From: JASHVB01 sp963780805
GTDB lineage: Bacteria > Pseudomonadota > Alphaproteobacteria > Acetobacterales > Acetobacteraceae
Reading direction: 5' to 3'
Assembly (NCBI GenBank): GCA_963780805.1
Contig: CAWADP010000009.1
Coordinates: 682,001 to 746,000 of the forward strand
Length of the DNA: 64,000 bases
The position numbers and the translations under genes were made by a program. Below, in pieces: positions 52,979 to 62,572 of this stretch; position 1 is the stretch's first letter, and every line of letters starts with the position of its first letter. The notes under the pieces are model-generated. The model saw nothing but the letters and a program-made list of their open reading frames with translations. It did not search any database and was not told the origin of the DNA.

Positions 52979-53337
52979 CTCCGGCACCCTCTCAGTTTCG
53001 GACCAGCGGAAGCGCTGGCGCGCGGCCTTTGGGCGAGACGGGTGATAATTCCCCGAAAAAGCAAGTACGGCACGAACGCGAGCACCACCGCGATGATAAG
53101 TGCCTCGACCGGAGAGAACGTCTTGAGGACGATGATCTGATAGATCACATCCATGATGATCCCAAGAAGAATGATCCTGGCGGTCGCATTAAGCCTTTTG
53201 CGCAGCCAGCGCAGAATTTGTATGACGTGGAACGACGAGCACACCCAAAGTCGCTGGGTAAAGCAAAGGAGTTGCGTTTTGTCATGATTCTCAAGAACCC
53301 GGCAGTCGGACCTCGAATTAACCCTTGCGGCTCGCAC
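52927..53337 (-). CDS. Small membrane protein
   Basis: Up to 136 aa. The conserved-looking core is ILRWLRKRLNATARIILLGI, then IYQIIVLKTFSPVEALIIAV and FVPYLLFRG: two or three hydrophobic segments, familiar from unnamed alphaproteobacterial membrane proteins. The first ~45 codons look unrelated and have no good ribosome-binding site, so the true start is unclear or lost. Its 3' end overlaps the DUF202 gene. Confidence 0.55.
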   Translation of the reverse strand: MRAARVNSRSDCRVLENHDKTQLLCFTQRLWVCSSFHVIQILRWLRKRLNATARIILLGIIMDVIYQIIVLKTFSPVEALIIAVVLAFVPYLLFRGIITRLAQRPRASASAGPKLRGCRRCQVRTELQTRPGSKSG

Positions 53338-53475
53338 ACTACAGACCGCTCCGCTCGCAAATGTCCAGAAGGCGAGTGGAGACTATACTCCACGATATAA
53401 GCGACTCAGGGCACTAGAGCAAGTCGGCTAGCCCCCTTCGACCGGCGGTCAACGGCGTAGCATCCCCTAGTTTAA

Positions 53476-53937
53476 TTACATTTTGTCACCGGTAAACGCG
53501 TAGGCACATGCTTCGCCGTCGATGCTACCCTCGATGTGGGTCCCCTGTACTCGACCCGATATGCTTCCTCCATTGATCTGACTAGCAAACGTACCGTTCT
53601 GCGTCAGGCTCACGGCGAACGTTAGCGTCGGATTACCCGGTACGTCAGGGTGTGGCACGGCATAGCTGAACTGGCCGTTTGTTATCGTAATGACAGACTG
53701 GCCGACGCTATCGCACCAATTACCCTGCACTGCCCGGTTTGAACCTGTGATTCGGATCGTGCTCCGATACGCCCCATCGAACTGAGTTGTGGGTTGCGTC
53801 GCCACCGGGGTTTGCGATACCGTTGCAGGAGCGCCACAGCCGGCGACGGTCAGAACGAGACCGATTGCCCAGAGCCCGCTCCATGGCACGAAACGGTGCT
53901 GCAGCCGGCTGCGGAACCAGAACCTTCGCCTATACAT
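53476..53937 (-). CDS. Lipoprotein
   Basis: A 153-aa protein with signal peptide and lipobox GLVLTVAGC (Cys34). The mature part is Thr/Ser-rich and beta-type, with FDGAYRSTIRITGSN, ISGRVQGTHIEGSIDGEACA and two further Cys. GGAG lies 8 bases before the ATG at 53937. A copy of the TGCCGAATTCGCATAG motif lies 147 bp upstream. It has the same general design as the exported protein at 58629. Function unknown. Confidence 0.72.
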   Translation of the reverse strand: MYRRRFWFRSRLQHRFVPWSGLWAIGLVLTVAGCGAPATVSQTPVATQPTTQFDGAYRSTIRITGSNRAVQGNWCDSVGQSVITITNGQFSYAVPHPDVPGNPTLTFAVSLTQNGTFASQINGGSISGRVQGTHIEGSIDGEACAYAFTGDKM

Positions 53938-54084
53938 TCTTGGTGCTCCATTGAATTCCACAATTGGCAGTCTGACACGGAACTCTACCATCATCGAACG
54001 ACACGTCCGCCAAAAAACATGAAGTAACGCATCCCGAGACTGCCCAGCGCCTGAGAAACCTCTACAGGGAAAGCGGATGTTTGC

Positions 54085-54100
54085 CTATGCGAATTCGGCA
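54085..54100 (-). promoter_or_regulatory. Shared upstream motif, copy 1
   Basis: TGCCGAATTCGCATAG on the minus strand, 147 bp upstream of the lipoprotein gene at 53937. Confidence 0.55.
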
Positions 54101-54250
54101 AACGATGCACCTCATGACCCTATTCCCAGCGAAGACTGTGTGCCGGGTACTGGTGCAGCGGGCGATTGAGTGGACGGCTGGAACGCCGTCATCCACCGAC
54201 GCCGGTTGCCGGCTATTCGGCTGAAGTTCCTCCACACCCACTCCAGAGTG

Positions 54251-54607
54251 ATGCACAGGACAATTGCCTTCCTCGTGTTGCTGGCTCTGCTGACCATCAC
54301 CGAAAACGTCCTCGTCGGCCTATTGCACCATGTATCGATCACCACCTCGCTCCGCGAACACGGCAGACCCAGTGCCAGGAGTTTATCGCGAGCTTGTCAT
54401 CATGCTGCTAATGCTGCTCCCTCGTCGTCGTCAATGACGCGCTTGCCGAAGGCAGCTAATGAGCATGTATCGTGCCGAGCGGAAGTCGCGCCTCAGAGGC
54501 GAGGCGGGGACCTTGATCGGCGCGGCATCACTACTCAACGGCGTTCCCAGAAGGGAGCAAAGCCCGGTCAGAGGATGCCGACTTCGCATAGTTGTGGACC
54601 CAGTTGA
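54251..54607 (+). CDS. Possible membrane-anchored peptide
   Basis: The frame begins MHRTIAFLVLLALLTITENV, a hydrophobic N-terminal segment, then becomes Ser/Arg-rich with no recognisable motif. Coding character fades after about 40 codons. It may be a short membrane peptide or spurious. Confidence 0.25.
   Translation: MHRTIAFLVLLALLTITENVLVGLLHHVSITTSLREHGRPSARSLSRACHHAANAAPSSSSMTRLPKAANEHVSCRAEVAPQRRGGDLDRRGITTQRRSQKGAKPGQRMPTSHSCGPS
54576..54591 (+). promoter_or_regulatory. Shared upstream motif, copy 2
   Basis: TGCCGACTTCGCATAG, 120 bp upstream of the broken exported-protein gene at 54712. Confidence 0.5.
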
Positions 54608-54711
54608 TGGACCATACCCCATCCCGCGCCGCAACGCCCAGCTGCCATGACATGCGCAATTGGACCATCTCCGCCGGCGTGGCGAACTGTGCGAGCCAAG
54701 GAACCGGAAAT

Positions 54712-55336
54712 ATGACCGTTATGTTACGCTCGGCTGCCCGCACAATTGCCATCGCCTTCCTAGCTATACCAGTCCGGCTACTGCCGTAGCCAGGCTTCGC
54801 GCAAGCCAATCCCAGCCCGAGTGGTGTCATTCCTGAGTCCGATCGTGTCTCCTTGCAGCCAGGATCGCGCACATCAATACCAAGACCCGCACGACCACCC
54901 TGCGAAGCTGCTCCGGCACGTCGCGTTGACCGTGACCGCTGCTCCGGCGACTCGGCTGGAGCCGCTGAAGCGCGGACAGACCGTCAACGTGGAATACTAT
55001 CGGTCCGGCGGCTTTGTCGTGACAGCGCCGACGGGAGGCAATGGTACTCCGATCTCCAACGACCAGGCGACGGCGGCATTGGCGCGCCCGGTCCAGGCGC
55101 CGGGCCGGGTCGCCATGCGCGTTGCGCGGATCATCGGGTACTGTGGTCTGCACCGACCTGGCGGCTCGTCAACTCGTCGGGTGGGGCGTTTTTCCATTGC
55201 GAGTGACCGATCCTGTGCGTATAGCGGCCCTGCCGATGCTGAAGGTCGGCGCTGTCACAGCCGTCCTCAGCAAGACGCTCGCCGGATCTACCGTTCCGTA
55301 TGTTCTGAAAGGCTTTTGGCGATTGGCGGAGCGCTG
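54712..55336 (+). pseudogene. Broken exported protein gene
   Basis: It starts MTVMLRSAARTIAIAFLAIP (signal peptide) and meets a TAG at about 54787. It continues in frame as PGFAQANPSPSGVIPESDRV. It then goes on in other frames as ARIAHINTKTRTTTLR, VTAAPATRLEPLKRGQTVNV and EYYRSGGFVV, later VTDPVRIAALPMLKVGAVTA and ending FWRLAER. The two 'VTxPxRxxxLxxLKxGxxV' segments look like repeats of one beta-barrel-like domain. At least one stop and three frame changes break it. Confidence 0.55.
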
Positions 55337-56050
55337 AAAGTACTGCCCTTGTCACGAATTCGTCAGGTGATCGCCGTGGCGGGCCTCGGACCGGAGATCC
55401 GCTTGCTGGCTGTTACAGCCGGGGCTGAGTTCGAGCGCTTGGTTCGCGGTGCGTCAAGCGTGGTAGAATGAAATGGCTGGTGGCGGAGTTGGCTGGCACA
55501 CGGGCCGCCGGCACGCTCAGGAAACCGACCGGCGTGGGCCAATGGAACGCAACATGGTGGCACGCCATCAAGGAGGCAGGTTCGGTCTTTTTTTGCACGA
55601 TAATCAGGATGTTGGCCGTCGAGTCGCCGCCAGCGTACCAAGCGAGTTGAACCAGACATTGTGATGGGCGTCGCGTGGCTATTTTTTCAGGCAGGGCTGA
55701 ACACCAGCTCACACGGTCAGAATCAGCTTAGATCCCCGGTGCTGAGCGACTCTGAATCGCCACCCGGCGTGAACTTGGAAACTGCCGAATTCGCATAGCA
55801 ACCTTTCGGTTGCCGTGGCTCAGTGGCCGCAAGGAGCGGCTCAAACGGAGGTTCGATCATGCGAGTCTTGAGTGGCGAATTTGCGGCAGTTCTAGGGATT
55901 ATAAGTGCGCCGAGCACACGCAACAGGTAACCGCGCCAGGTGGTGCAGGCACCACGAGGTTACGATGAGCTGCCGTGTGTCCGGCGGGAAGACAAAGTCG
56001 GACGCTACATTCCGGATATGGATCCGGTTCACTCACAAAACTGAGGAGCT
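55337..56050. other. Gene-poor stretch upstream of the OmpA-like gene
   Basis: No supported gene. It holds the shared motif at 55783-55798, followed directly by the short inverted pair CAACC-TTTC-GGTTG. A 21-codon frame near 55859 has a weak ribosome-binding site only. Confidence 0.35.
55783..55798 (+). promoter_or_regulatory. Shared upstream motif, copy 3
   Basis: TGCCGAATTCGCATAG, 252 bp upstream of the OmpA-like gene at 56051. Confidence 0.55.
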
Positions 56051-56611
56051 ATGCCTATGACCAATCCACTCAATCGCCTTCTCGTCGCCGGACCGCTGCT
56101 GTCAACCATGATCTTGGGGGGATGCGTCTGGCAAAGTGACTACGACAAGCTTCAGACACAAAACCAGCAACTCCAGCAGCAACTGGCGTCGCAGTCGTCG
56201 GAGATTGCGGCTGACAAGGCGCAGATCGTCCGGCTGCAGGGGGCTATCAAGTACACGGTCAACAGCGACTTGCTGTTCCCATCGGGCGGCTGGCACATGA
56301 GCGCGCAAGGGCAGCAAATCATTGCCAAGATAGCGTCGCAACTGGCGCCCTCCGCGCAGAACAAGATTCTGGTGAACGGCTATACCGATAACGCTCCGAT
56401 TGGCCCGGGGCTGCAGCACGAGGGCATTACCTCGAACCAGATGCTGTCCGAGAAGCGTGCCGAAAATGTGATGCAATATTTGATCTCCCAAGGCCTGAAG
56501 CCGGATCTTGTCTCGGCGCATGGTTACGGCGACGAGCACCCGATTGCCCCGAACGACACGCCGAAGGGCCGGGCACAGAACCGGCGCGTGGAATTGACGC
56601 TCGGCGGCTAG
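56051..56611 (+). CDS. OmpA-family outer-membrane lipoprotein
   Basis: A 186-aa protein with a lipoprotein signal (STMILGGC, Cys25), a short coiled coil (YDKLQTQNQQLQQQLASQSS, to about residue 63), and a C-terminal OmpA/MotB peptidoglycan-binding domain. The latter includes NSDLLFPSGGWHMSAQG, LVNGYTDNAPIG, SEKRAENVMQYLISQG and RAQNRRVELTL. It should tether the outer membrane to peptidoglycan. GAGGAG lies upstream of the ATG. It belongs to the group of exported genes with the shared upstream motif. Confidence 0.9.
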   Translation: MPMTNPLNRLLVAGPLLSTMILGGCVWQSDYDKLQTQNQQLQQQLASQSSEIAADKAQIVRLQGAIKYTVNSDLLFPSGGWHMSAQGQQIIAKIASQLAPSAQNKILVNGYTDNAPIGPGLQHEGITSNQMLSEKRAENVMQYLISQGLKPDLVSAHGYGDEHPIAPNDTPKGRAQNRRVELTLGG

Positions 56612-56739
56612 CGGCGCTGGGTTTGCGCGCGCGTTTGTCCAATCGCTGAGCGTACCGCCCCACTGCTTGCGGCGATGAAGGGTCATTTGCGCGCTCAATC
56701 GCCGCAAGCGTGGGCTGCGATTGGCGAGGTGTCGACGTG

Positions 56740-57063
56740 CGCGGCGGGTGTCCGCCATTTGGTTGATCCCACTTTGTGCCATTGGCATCGGCGCGTGTTG
56801 ACCTGGAACACGCTGTCGAAGGAAGGTCCGACGATCACAATCTCGTTCCAGAATGCCGAAGGACTGCAAGCTGGCCAATCGTAGCTCAAGTTCAAGGAAC
56901 TCGTGCGAGGCACGGTCAAGAGCCTGGACCTAACACCCGATCACAAGCGGGTAATGGCAAAGGTCGTTACCATACGCCAAGCGATGTCGTTGCTAACCGA
57001 CCGAACCATGTTTTGGGTCGTCAAGCCGCGACTGTTTGCAGGCAACCTCTCTGGCTTCGATAC
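56740..57063 (+). pseudogene. PqiB-like (MCE domain) remnant
   Basis: VSAIWLIPLCAIGIGA appears in one frame. LTWNTLSKEGPTITISFQNA and EGLQAGQS follow in another, then an in-frame TAG (about 56882), then LKFKELVRGTVKSLDLTPDH and TMFWVVKPRLFAGNLSGFDT. This follows the first MCE domain of paraquat-inducible protein B. The remaining domains are absent; the sequence passes directly into a PqiA-like fragment. Confidence 0.7.
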
Positions 57064-57270
57064 GCCTCTGACCAGGCCCTGGCAGCGTTCGTGTTGCTGG
57101 GGATAATTTGCACGACGCCGCTGATGAGTGTGGAGAAGGCAGGCAACATGCTCAGTGCGGGCCCGTTCTCGGGACCGACCGAGTTGGCTCAGCGGAACAT
57201 GGCACCGCTCGCCGTGGCGGTGGTGTGCGTCACCGTGGCAATACCGCTTGTCCGACTGGTAGGCAAGCGG
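57064..57270 (+). pseudogene. PqiA-like membrane protein remnant
   Basis: ALAAFVLLGIICTTPLMSVE, SGPTELAQRNMAPLAVAVVC and VTVAIPLVRLVGK follow the first hydrophobic repeat of paraquat-inducible protein A. No start and no second half are present. Normal order is pqiA then pqiB, so the fused order here implies deletion plus rearrangement. Confidence 0.55.
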
Positions 57271-57274
57271 TCGG

Positions 57275-57425
57275 CGTCGGCAAACCCGTGTTGGCGAGCG
57301 ACTTGCGAGATGCGGTCGGTCGTAGCGTCCGCAGGGCACGCCGCGCCAAGTGCATTCGGCGCAACCGCAGATAGCGGCTCGGGCTCATGCCGAGATGCTC
57401 TTGGCAGCGCGCGCGTTTCGCTAAA
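57275..57425 (-). pseudogene. AraC-family regulator remnant
   Basis: On the minus strand the sequence AKRARCQEHLGMSPSRYLRL, then RRMHLARRALRTL matches the second helix-turn-helix of AraC regulators. It is very like the end of the intact gene at 59599 (PPHRYLLLRRMNLARRAL). Only about 45 codons remain. Confidence 0.65.
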
Positions 57426-57597
57426 ACCGGTGGTTCTTGACGGCTAGCAACTGTCTGCGGCCACAGCCATGCAATCTCAGCAAATCGCCCGATTGCTACC
57501 CAAGCTTTTTCTGAGTTCCTGTCCGCGGCGGACGCCAACGGCTGTTTCGAGCACGGGACACAGTCCCCGCTTCAACCCGGTGTGGCAGTTTGAGCGC

Positions 57598-58098
57598 TCA
57601 ATTCGCCTGAGAAGACATTCTGATTACGACAGCATCCCCGCCCAGGCTCAGCATCAGTCCGGTGCGCTTCGCCTTGAGATGCATGATCACACCGGACTCG
57701 TTCTGCAGCCACAGGTCTCCACCACTCGTATTTCCGACGGCGAAGCCGTAGCGGGCTTGGCCGTACGTTCCGGCGAAGGCGGCCAGGGAGTTTAGCTTGT
57801 ACACCTCGCCTTCGGCGTCTAGTGTCGATGCACCAATCCCGCCAATTCCGAGACCCCCAATCTTGAAAGGGTAGACTTGCCCTTGGTAATTGAGGGTCCC
57901 ATCGCCGCCACCCGCGCTGCCGATATATGCGACCTGCACCTGACGCATCTCGACTGTGGCGTCTGGCGTCAGACCGGCGACAGCATCAGGCCCAAGCTTT
58001 ACCGAACTTGTGCATGCAGTTACGACTAAAACCGCAGCTAACACAACGGCAGCTGCCTGGGTCAGGCGAAGCAGGTTCCATCGGTGTTGTTGCAGCAT
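57598..58098 (-). CDS. Lipoprotein
   Basis: A 166-aa protein with signal peptide and lipobox VLVVTAC (Cys29). The mature domain is glycine-rich and beta-type: VEMRQVQVAYIGSAGGGDGT, GGLGIGGIGASTLDAEGEVY and YGFAVGNTSGGDLWLQNESG. The last segment recurs in the fragment at 63556-63732. Start ATG at 58098, with an in-frame GTG 6 bases upstream as alternative. The shared motif lies 232 bp upstream. Function unknown. Confidence 0.75.
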   Translation of the reverse strand: MLQQHRWNLLRLTQAAAVVLAAVLVVTACTSSVKLGPDAVAGLTPDATVEMRQVQVAYIGSAGGGDGTLNYQGQVYPFKIGGLGIGGIGASTLDAEGEVYKLNSLAAFAGTYGQARYGFAVGNTSGGDLWLQNESGVIMHLKAKRTGLMLSLGGDAVVIRMSSQAN

Positions 58099-58330
58099 TG
58101 TCACGCCCCGTCAGATGCCACATGATGTGTGGGAAACCAGCAACATGCGAGGCGTCCGCAGAAACTTATCCAGCCTCGGACCCGCCTGCGCCGATTGCCC
58201 CCCTTTACAATAGCCGAAGCCGCGAGAGTCCTCACAGCCGCTTGCGTGGAAACGAGTCTTTCTTCATGAGGATCTTCCATTGTGTCAGCCGAGACGTAGA
58301 GGCTGATTTAGGCGCCGCGGCTGCGGTCGG

Positions 58331-58346
58331 CTATGCAGAATCGGCG
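58331..58346 (-). promoter_or_regulatory. Shared upstream motif, copy 4
   Basis: CGCCGATTCTGCATAG on the minus strand, upstream of the lipoprotein gene at 58098. Confidence 0.5.
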
Positions 58347-58551
58347 GTCCGCCCGACTGTCGTCCGGGTTGTGCTGAACATTGATCGATGACTCCACGAT
58401 GACGGATATAATCTGCGCCCGAGGGGCGGGATGGACAGACACCCGGGCAGATCCGTTTTGACAGAGGCAAGAGACCGGAGAGTGATGCGCCTGGCGCTGA
58501 TGTACGCTACGAGCGTGCCCAAACAGCGAACGGAACCGGACCAATATGCTT

Positions 58552-58567
58552 TGCCGATTTTGCATAG
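58552..58567 (+). promoter_or_regulatory. Shared upstream motif, copy 5
   Basis: TGCCGATTTTGCATAG, 61 bp upstream of the exported protein gene at 58629. Confidence 0.6.
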
Positions 58568-58628
58568 TGCGGAAGCGCGATCCGGCCTAGAGCGTGGGAT
58601 GCAGCCTGAAATCCAATTGGAGGGGAAA

Positions 58629-59027
58629 ATGAAGCTCTTGAGGAAAAACGTCCTGATGGCGGTTGGAGTCCTATCGATTTCGGCCAGCCTCGCAGGAGTT
58701 GCCACCGCTGCCTCGTACTCCCCACGCTATGCCGGCATGACTGCCTCGAGTGTTGCGGGCTGCCCCAATATCGTATGGCGCATAGGAAGGGGAGCAGATG
58801 GCTCGCTGAACGGGATCATGTGGTTCGACGACATGAGTGGCCTTAGCCACGCTACCGGCTCCGAGAGTGGGGGAGCGTTCAACATGACGCTGACGTCGGT
58901 GATGGGCAGCGGACCTGTTGGCACGGTCACAGGGCACATCGGCAAGGGCGCCACGCTCAAGGGCGAGGGGTGCGCGAATGCAACCTTCAAGCCGGCGGTG
59001 ATCACTCACTATAGCAGCGTTGGCTAA
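58629..59027 (+). CDS. Small secreted protein
   Basis: A 132-aa protein with a clear signal peptide (VLMAVGVLSISASLAGVATA, cleavage before ASYSPRY) and a beta-type mature domain. Visible segments are CPNIVWRIGRGADGSLNGIM, AFNMTLTSVMGSGPVGTVTG and GKGATLKGEGCANATFKP. Two Cys could form a disulfide. AGGGGA lies just before the ATG. Family not recognised; proteins of this size and design recur in alphaproteobacteria. Confidence 0.72.
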   Translation: MKLLRKNVLMAVGVLSISASLAGVATAASYSPRYAGMTASSVAGCPNIVWRIGRGADGSLNGIMWFDDMSGLSHATGSESGGAFNMTLTSVMGSGPVGTVTGHIGKGATLKGEGCANATFKPAVITHYSSVG

Positions 59028-59598
59028 CACTGCGCTCGGCGGCTGGGGCGGCGTCTGTTTCGAGGACGCCGCCTTCATGGTCGGCCAAATGCGGCCTCGC
59101 TGAAGCTGACGATTGATGGATCGACAGTGACCCCGCGCGTTGATGCGTGGGCTACGAAAGCCGCGAGTTGTTCGGTCGGGTCGCGTGGCACAGGCCGAGC
59201 TCTGTGGACAAACCAATGAACCGTGTTCAGCGGCCCAGGCTGCCGGCCTGATCGTGCGGGATTTAGCAAAAGAAGTTTAGGATGGTCCGCCTTGAGCGTT
59301 TGACTTAAAGAATCAGCATAGGCCGGTCGGGATCCGGTGTCCATCTGTCTCCTCCGGGGGAATTCCCTTACCCCGGAGCCGTGTGATTTAAGGCTGGCTT
59401 CTGCATGGAGCATAAGCCGACTACCTTCGCCCCCGTGTTGCGGTGCACAGATCGACCGGGAAATAGCCATTTCACTTAAATTTGATGGTCTGCCCCCGGT
59501 TAAGGCGATTAGGTAAAGTGATACGACGTAAAAATGTCGGTCCGCGAGTTCCCTGCGATTGGACGTTCATTAATAACCGCGCGGACGTCGGGGGGTGC
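59028..59598. other. Gene-poor stretch before an AraC gene
   Basis: No gene supported. A minus-strand frame across 59075-59470 has no recognisable motif. Confidence 0.35.
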
Positions 59599-60546
59599 AT
59601 GATGCCGCACAGTACGACTGTATCTTTCGCTGACCCGTACGAATACCAAGCGGCGGTGCGGGGATCGGACATAAAGATATTCCCCACTGCGCCCGGTGAC
59701 TATCATGCTGAGCTGACGCTGATCGATTTGCATCGGCTGTGGATGGCCAGTGGACGTGCTTCGCTACCGCAGGTTGCTCACATCAAAGTAGCATATAGCC
59801 GCAATCCCATATTCTTCCTTGCCGACGCTCAGCAGAAGTCAATCCGCCACGGTGGTATCGACTTTTCGTCGGACGACATCATGCTGACTCCGTCAGGTTC
59901 TGAAAACCACCAGAGTACCCCGGCGGGAGCTGGCTGGCGGACGATGTCCTTGACCAGCGAAGACTATGCTGCGGTCGGCCGAGCAATTAGCGGCTCCGAA
60001 TTGACCGTACCGACCGAGACGACACGGATTCGGCCTCCTCCACATTTGCTGACGCGATTGCGGTCGCTGCATCAAGCAGCCTGTCAACTTGCGGCAAATG
60101 CGCCCGATGTCTTGGCGAACCCTGAGGTTGCCAGGCTGCTCGAGCAGGAGCTGGAGCGCGCGATGGTTGGCTGCCTGACTGACAGCACGGGCGCAGCGAT
60201 CCACGCTGCAAGCCATCCGCGTCGCCCGGTCATGCGGCGGTTCGAGGAATACCTCGACGGCAATCAGGACAGACCTTTGCACTTGGCGGAAGTGTGTGCC
60301 GCAATCGGCGTGGCTGAGCGGACCCTCCATATTCACTGCGTGGACAACCTGCGAATGCCCCCGCACAGATATCTTTTGTTGCGGCGGATGAACCTTGCGC
60401 GGCGAGCCCTTGCCCAGGCTGACCCAAAAGCCACCACAGTCACACAGATCGCCACCGAGTTCGGCTTCTGGGAACTTGGGCGTTTCGCAGTGACCTATAG
60501 ACAATTATTCGGGGAAGTTCCCTCAGTGACCCTGCACCGTGTGTGA
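59599..60546 (+). CDS. AraC-family transcriptional regulator
   Basis: A 315-aa regulator. The N-terminal ~200 residues form a cupin-like sensing domain (SFADPYEYQAAVRGSDIKIF, DLHRLWMASGRASLPQ, GGIDFSSDDIMLTPSG). The C-terminal AraC domain has two helix-turn-helix units: HLAEVCAAIGVAERTLHIHC and TVTQIATEFGFWELGRFAVT, then YRQLFGEVPS. The start is ATG 59599 or 59602 after GGGGG. It lies among small exported-protein genes that share an upstream motif, so it is the best local candidate to bind that motif (inference). Confidence 0.9.
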   Translation: MMPHSTTVSFADPYEYQAAVRGSDIKIFPTAPGDYHAELTLIDLHRLWMASGRASLPQVAHIKVAYSRNPIFFLADAQQKSIRHGGIDFSSDDIMLTPSGSENHQSTPAGAGWRTMSLTSEDYAAVGRAISGSELTVPTETTRIRPPPHLLTRLRSLHQAACQLAANAPDVLANPEVARLLEQELERAMVGCLTDSTGAAIHAASHPRRPVMRRFEEYLDGNQDRPLHLAEVCAAIGVAERTLHIHCVDNLRMPPHRYLLLRRMNLARRALAQADPKATTVTQIATEFGFWELGRFAVTYRQLFGEVPSVTLHRV

Positions 60547-61171
60547 GACTGGAGACGATTCGTCAAAACCTTACCACAACAGCGGCCTAACCCGCGGGTG
60601 CATTAAGTTCCTTGCCTTCAGTTTCCCGCAGTGAGGCACGAGTGAAGAAGCTTTGAGCAGATAGGATGAGAAGCTGAAGACGTGTACGGCTATGGATTCC
60701 GACCAGCAGATGATCCGATCCGCTGCTCAGAGCTATGCAAAAAGGGCAAGACTAGCAGCGGGGATTGCCCCGAGATGTCGTAGTGGCGAGGATTATTGAG
60801 GTCTGCGATGACGCGCGGGCCTCGCCGGCAATCCGTCCAAGCCGCCACAATGCCTGGCTGACCGCGGGACACTTTGATGCACCCTTGATCATCGACCGAC
60901 CGTATTCCGACAAGATTTCCGATTTCGCCATAGGCGCAGGCGTATAGTCCTGGCAGTGTATGCTTTCTCCAACGTCGGCGATGCATCCGACCAGGATGTT
61001 TCGGACAACTATCGCAAACCAGCACAAGAATGAACATTTCGGTAGCCATTTTCCAATGTCACCATGGGCGCGCGCATGCCGCCGCAGGCAGCCTCTTCGC
61101 TTGGCGGTGTGAGGGGTGACCGTGCGTCACCACCCTTGGCCGCATACAACGAAACGGTAGGACGAAGGCGG
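60547..61171. other. Intergenic stretch between two AraC-type genes
   Basis: No supported gene. It contains motif variant 6 at 60916-60933. Confidence 0.35.
60916..60933 (+). promoter_or_regulatory. Shared motif variant 6
   Basis: TTTCCGATTTCGCCATAG, a variant with one extra C, 238 bp upstream of the frameshifted AraC gene. Confidence 0.35.
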
Positions 61172-62118
61172 ATGCCCGCGAGCGGTTCCAGCATTTTCGC
61201 CGATGCCGATGGTTACCAGGCAACCTTGCAGGACATGCTTGACTTGGTAGTTCTGCAGCCCCGCGATTTTAGCGCTCGTTTGACATGGGTTGAACTCCCG
61301 AGCCTTCATCTGCTTCGTGCACAAGAAGCCTCGGCGCGCCTTGCCTATCTCAGGCTGCCGCCCGGGCAGGTATTTGTCACTTTCTTACACAGAAGGGATT
61401 GCCTCTGATTTGTAGCGGTGCCGAGCTGCAGTTCGGCGACATCATGTTTCACAGTCGCGGTGAGCGCGGGCACCAGCGAACGACTGCCCGCACCCGTTGG
61501 GGTTGCGTTTCAGTGACCCCGGCGTCCTTACTGACGTTTGGAGAGACGATCGCCGGCCGAAGCCTGGTTCCACCTCCTAGTGGCTGCCTCATCCGCCCGA
61601 TTTCGACGGATCTGCATCAGCTTTTGCGCCTCCATGCACAAGCTGGTCGTATCGCCGAGACGAATTTGGATCGCATAGCTCATAAGGAGGTGGTTCGCGC
61701 AATGGAGCAGGATCTAATTTTTGCACTGGTTAAGTGTCTGGCGACCTGCGAGGTCAAGGAGGATCAGCCGAACAGACGCCACCAGGCGGCGGTACTGGTT
61801 CAGCTCGAGGCGGTGCTGGCAGCAAATCCATTTCGAATCCTACGAACGCGGGAGATCTGCAGTGCCATCGGGGTGTCGGAGCAGACCCTGAGAGCGAGCT
61901 GCGCACGAGTGCTCGGAATGACCGCCGACCGGTACCAGCGTCTACGGCGCCTCAAGCTGGTTCGCACAGAGCTGATGGCCACCAACCGCGCAACAGCGAA
62001 CGCCGCGGAGGTCATTAAGCGTTATGGATTCGCGGATCTTCACCGCTTCGTCACGGAGTATTGGGATGCCTACGGCGAAATGCCTCCAATACCTCCGCGC
62101 GATTCTACCAGCCCATGA
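61172..62118 (+). pseudogene. AraC-family regulator, frameshifted
   Basis: It starts MPASGSSIFADADGYQATLQ after AAGGCGG and runs to FVTFLHRRD, where a -1 change near 61400 is needed to reach PLICSGAELQFGDIMFHS. The rest parallels the intact regulator at 59599: HKEVVRAMEQDLIFALVKCL, REICSAIGVSEQTLRASCAR, LGMTADRYQRLRRLKLVRTE and VIKRYGFADLHRFVTEYWDA. Both helix-turn-helix units are intact, so only the sensor half is disrupted. The two halves are paralogous along their length. Confidence 0.8.
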
Positions 62119-62131
62119 CCACGGTAGAAGA

Positions 62132-62149
62132 TTTCCGATTTTGCCATAG
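62132..62149 (+). promoter_or_regulatory. Shared motif variant 7
   Basis: TTTCCGATTTTGCCATAG, like variant 6, 14 bp after the stop of the frameshifted AraC gene. Confidence 0.35.
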
Positions 62150-62432
62150 CCAGCCAATCGTCAGCATCCCAATCTTGCGCTAGGTTGATCGAACACCTCA
62201 CCCCAACGCGATGGCTGGGGACTCGCGACTACGCGCGTAGCATGGCCATCGCGCGGGCGGAGGTGGAGCGACGGTGGCCTCCCTGCCAAGTGGCGCGATC
62301 GATCAGAACATCAACGGGACAACCTACTTCGCCTTACTATCGGCCGTTCTACAGTGGCAGCAGCGTGATTTACGAGGTAGTCGCCAAACCATGTTACGCA
62401 GGGAAACTCAATATATGGTCGACCACGGTGCT

Positions 62433-62448
62433 TGCCGATTTTGCATAG
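62433..62448 (+). promoter_or_regulatory. Shared upstream motif, copy 8
   Basis: TGCCGATTTTGCATAG, identical to copy 5, 124 bp upstream of the lipoprotein gene at 62573. Confidence 0.6.
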
Positions 62449-62572
62449 CCAACCGAACGTTGGCATTTCACGCTCTCCCTGAAGTCATCAAGGCCTCAAT
62501 CCAGTGAGTCGGATCTCGAGGCTCTTGCGGGTCGGCAGTCTGCAAAATAAAGAACATTCGTTGGGGAAAAAA

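Larger units (their letters stand above)
62119..62572. other. Intergenic stretch with two motif copies
   Basis: No supported gene. It contains motif variant 7 (62132) and motif copy 8 (62433). The latter is followed by the inverted pair CCAACCGAACGTTGG. Confidence 0.4.
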
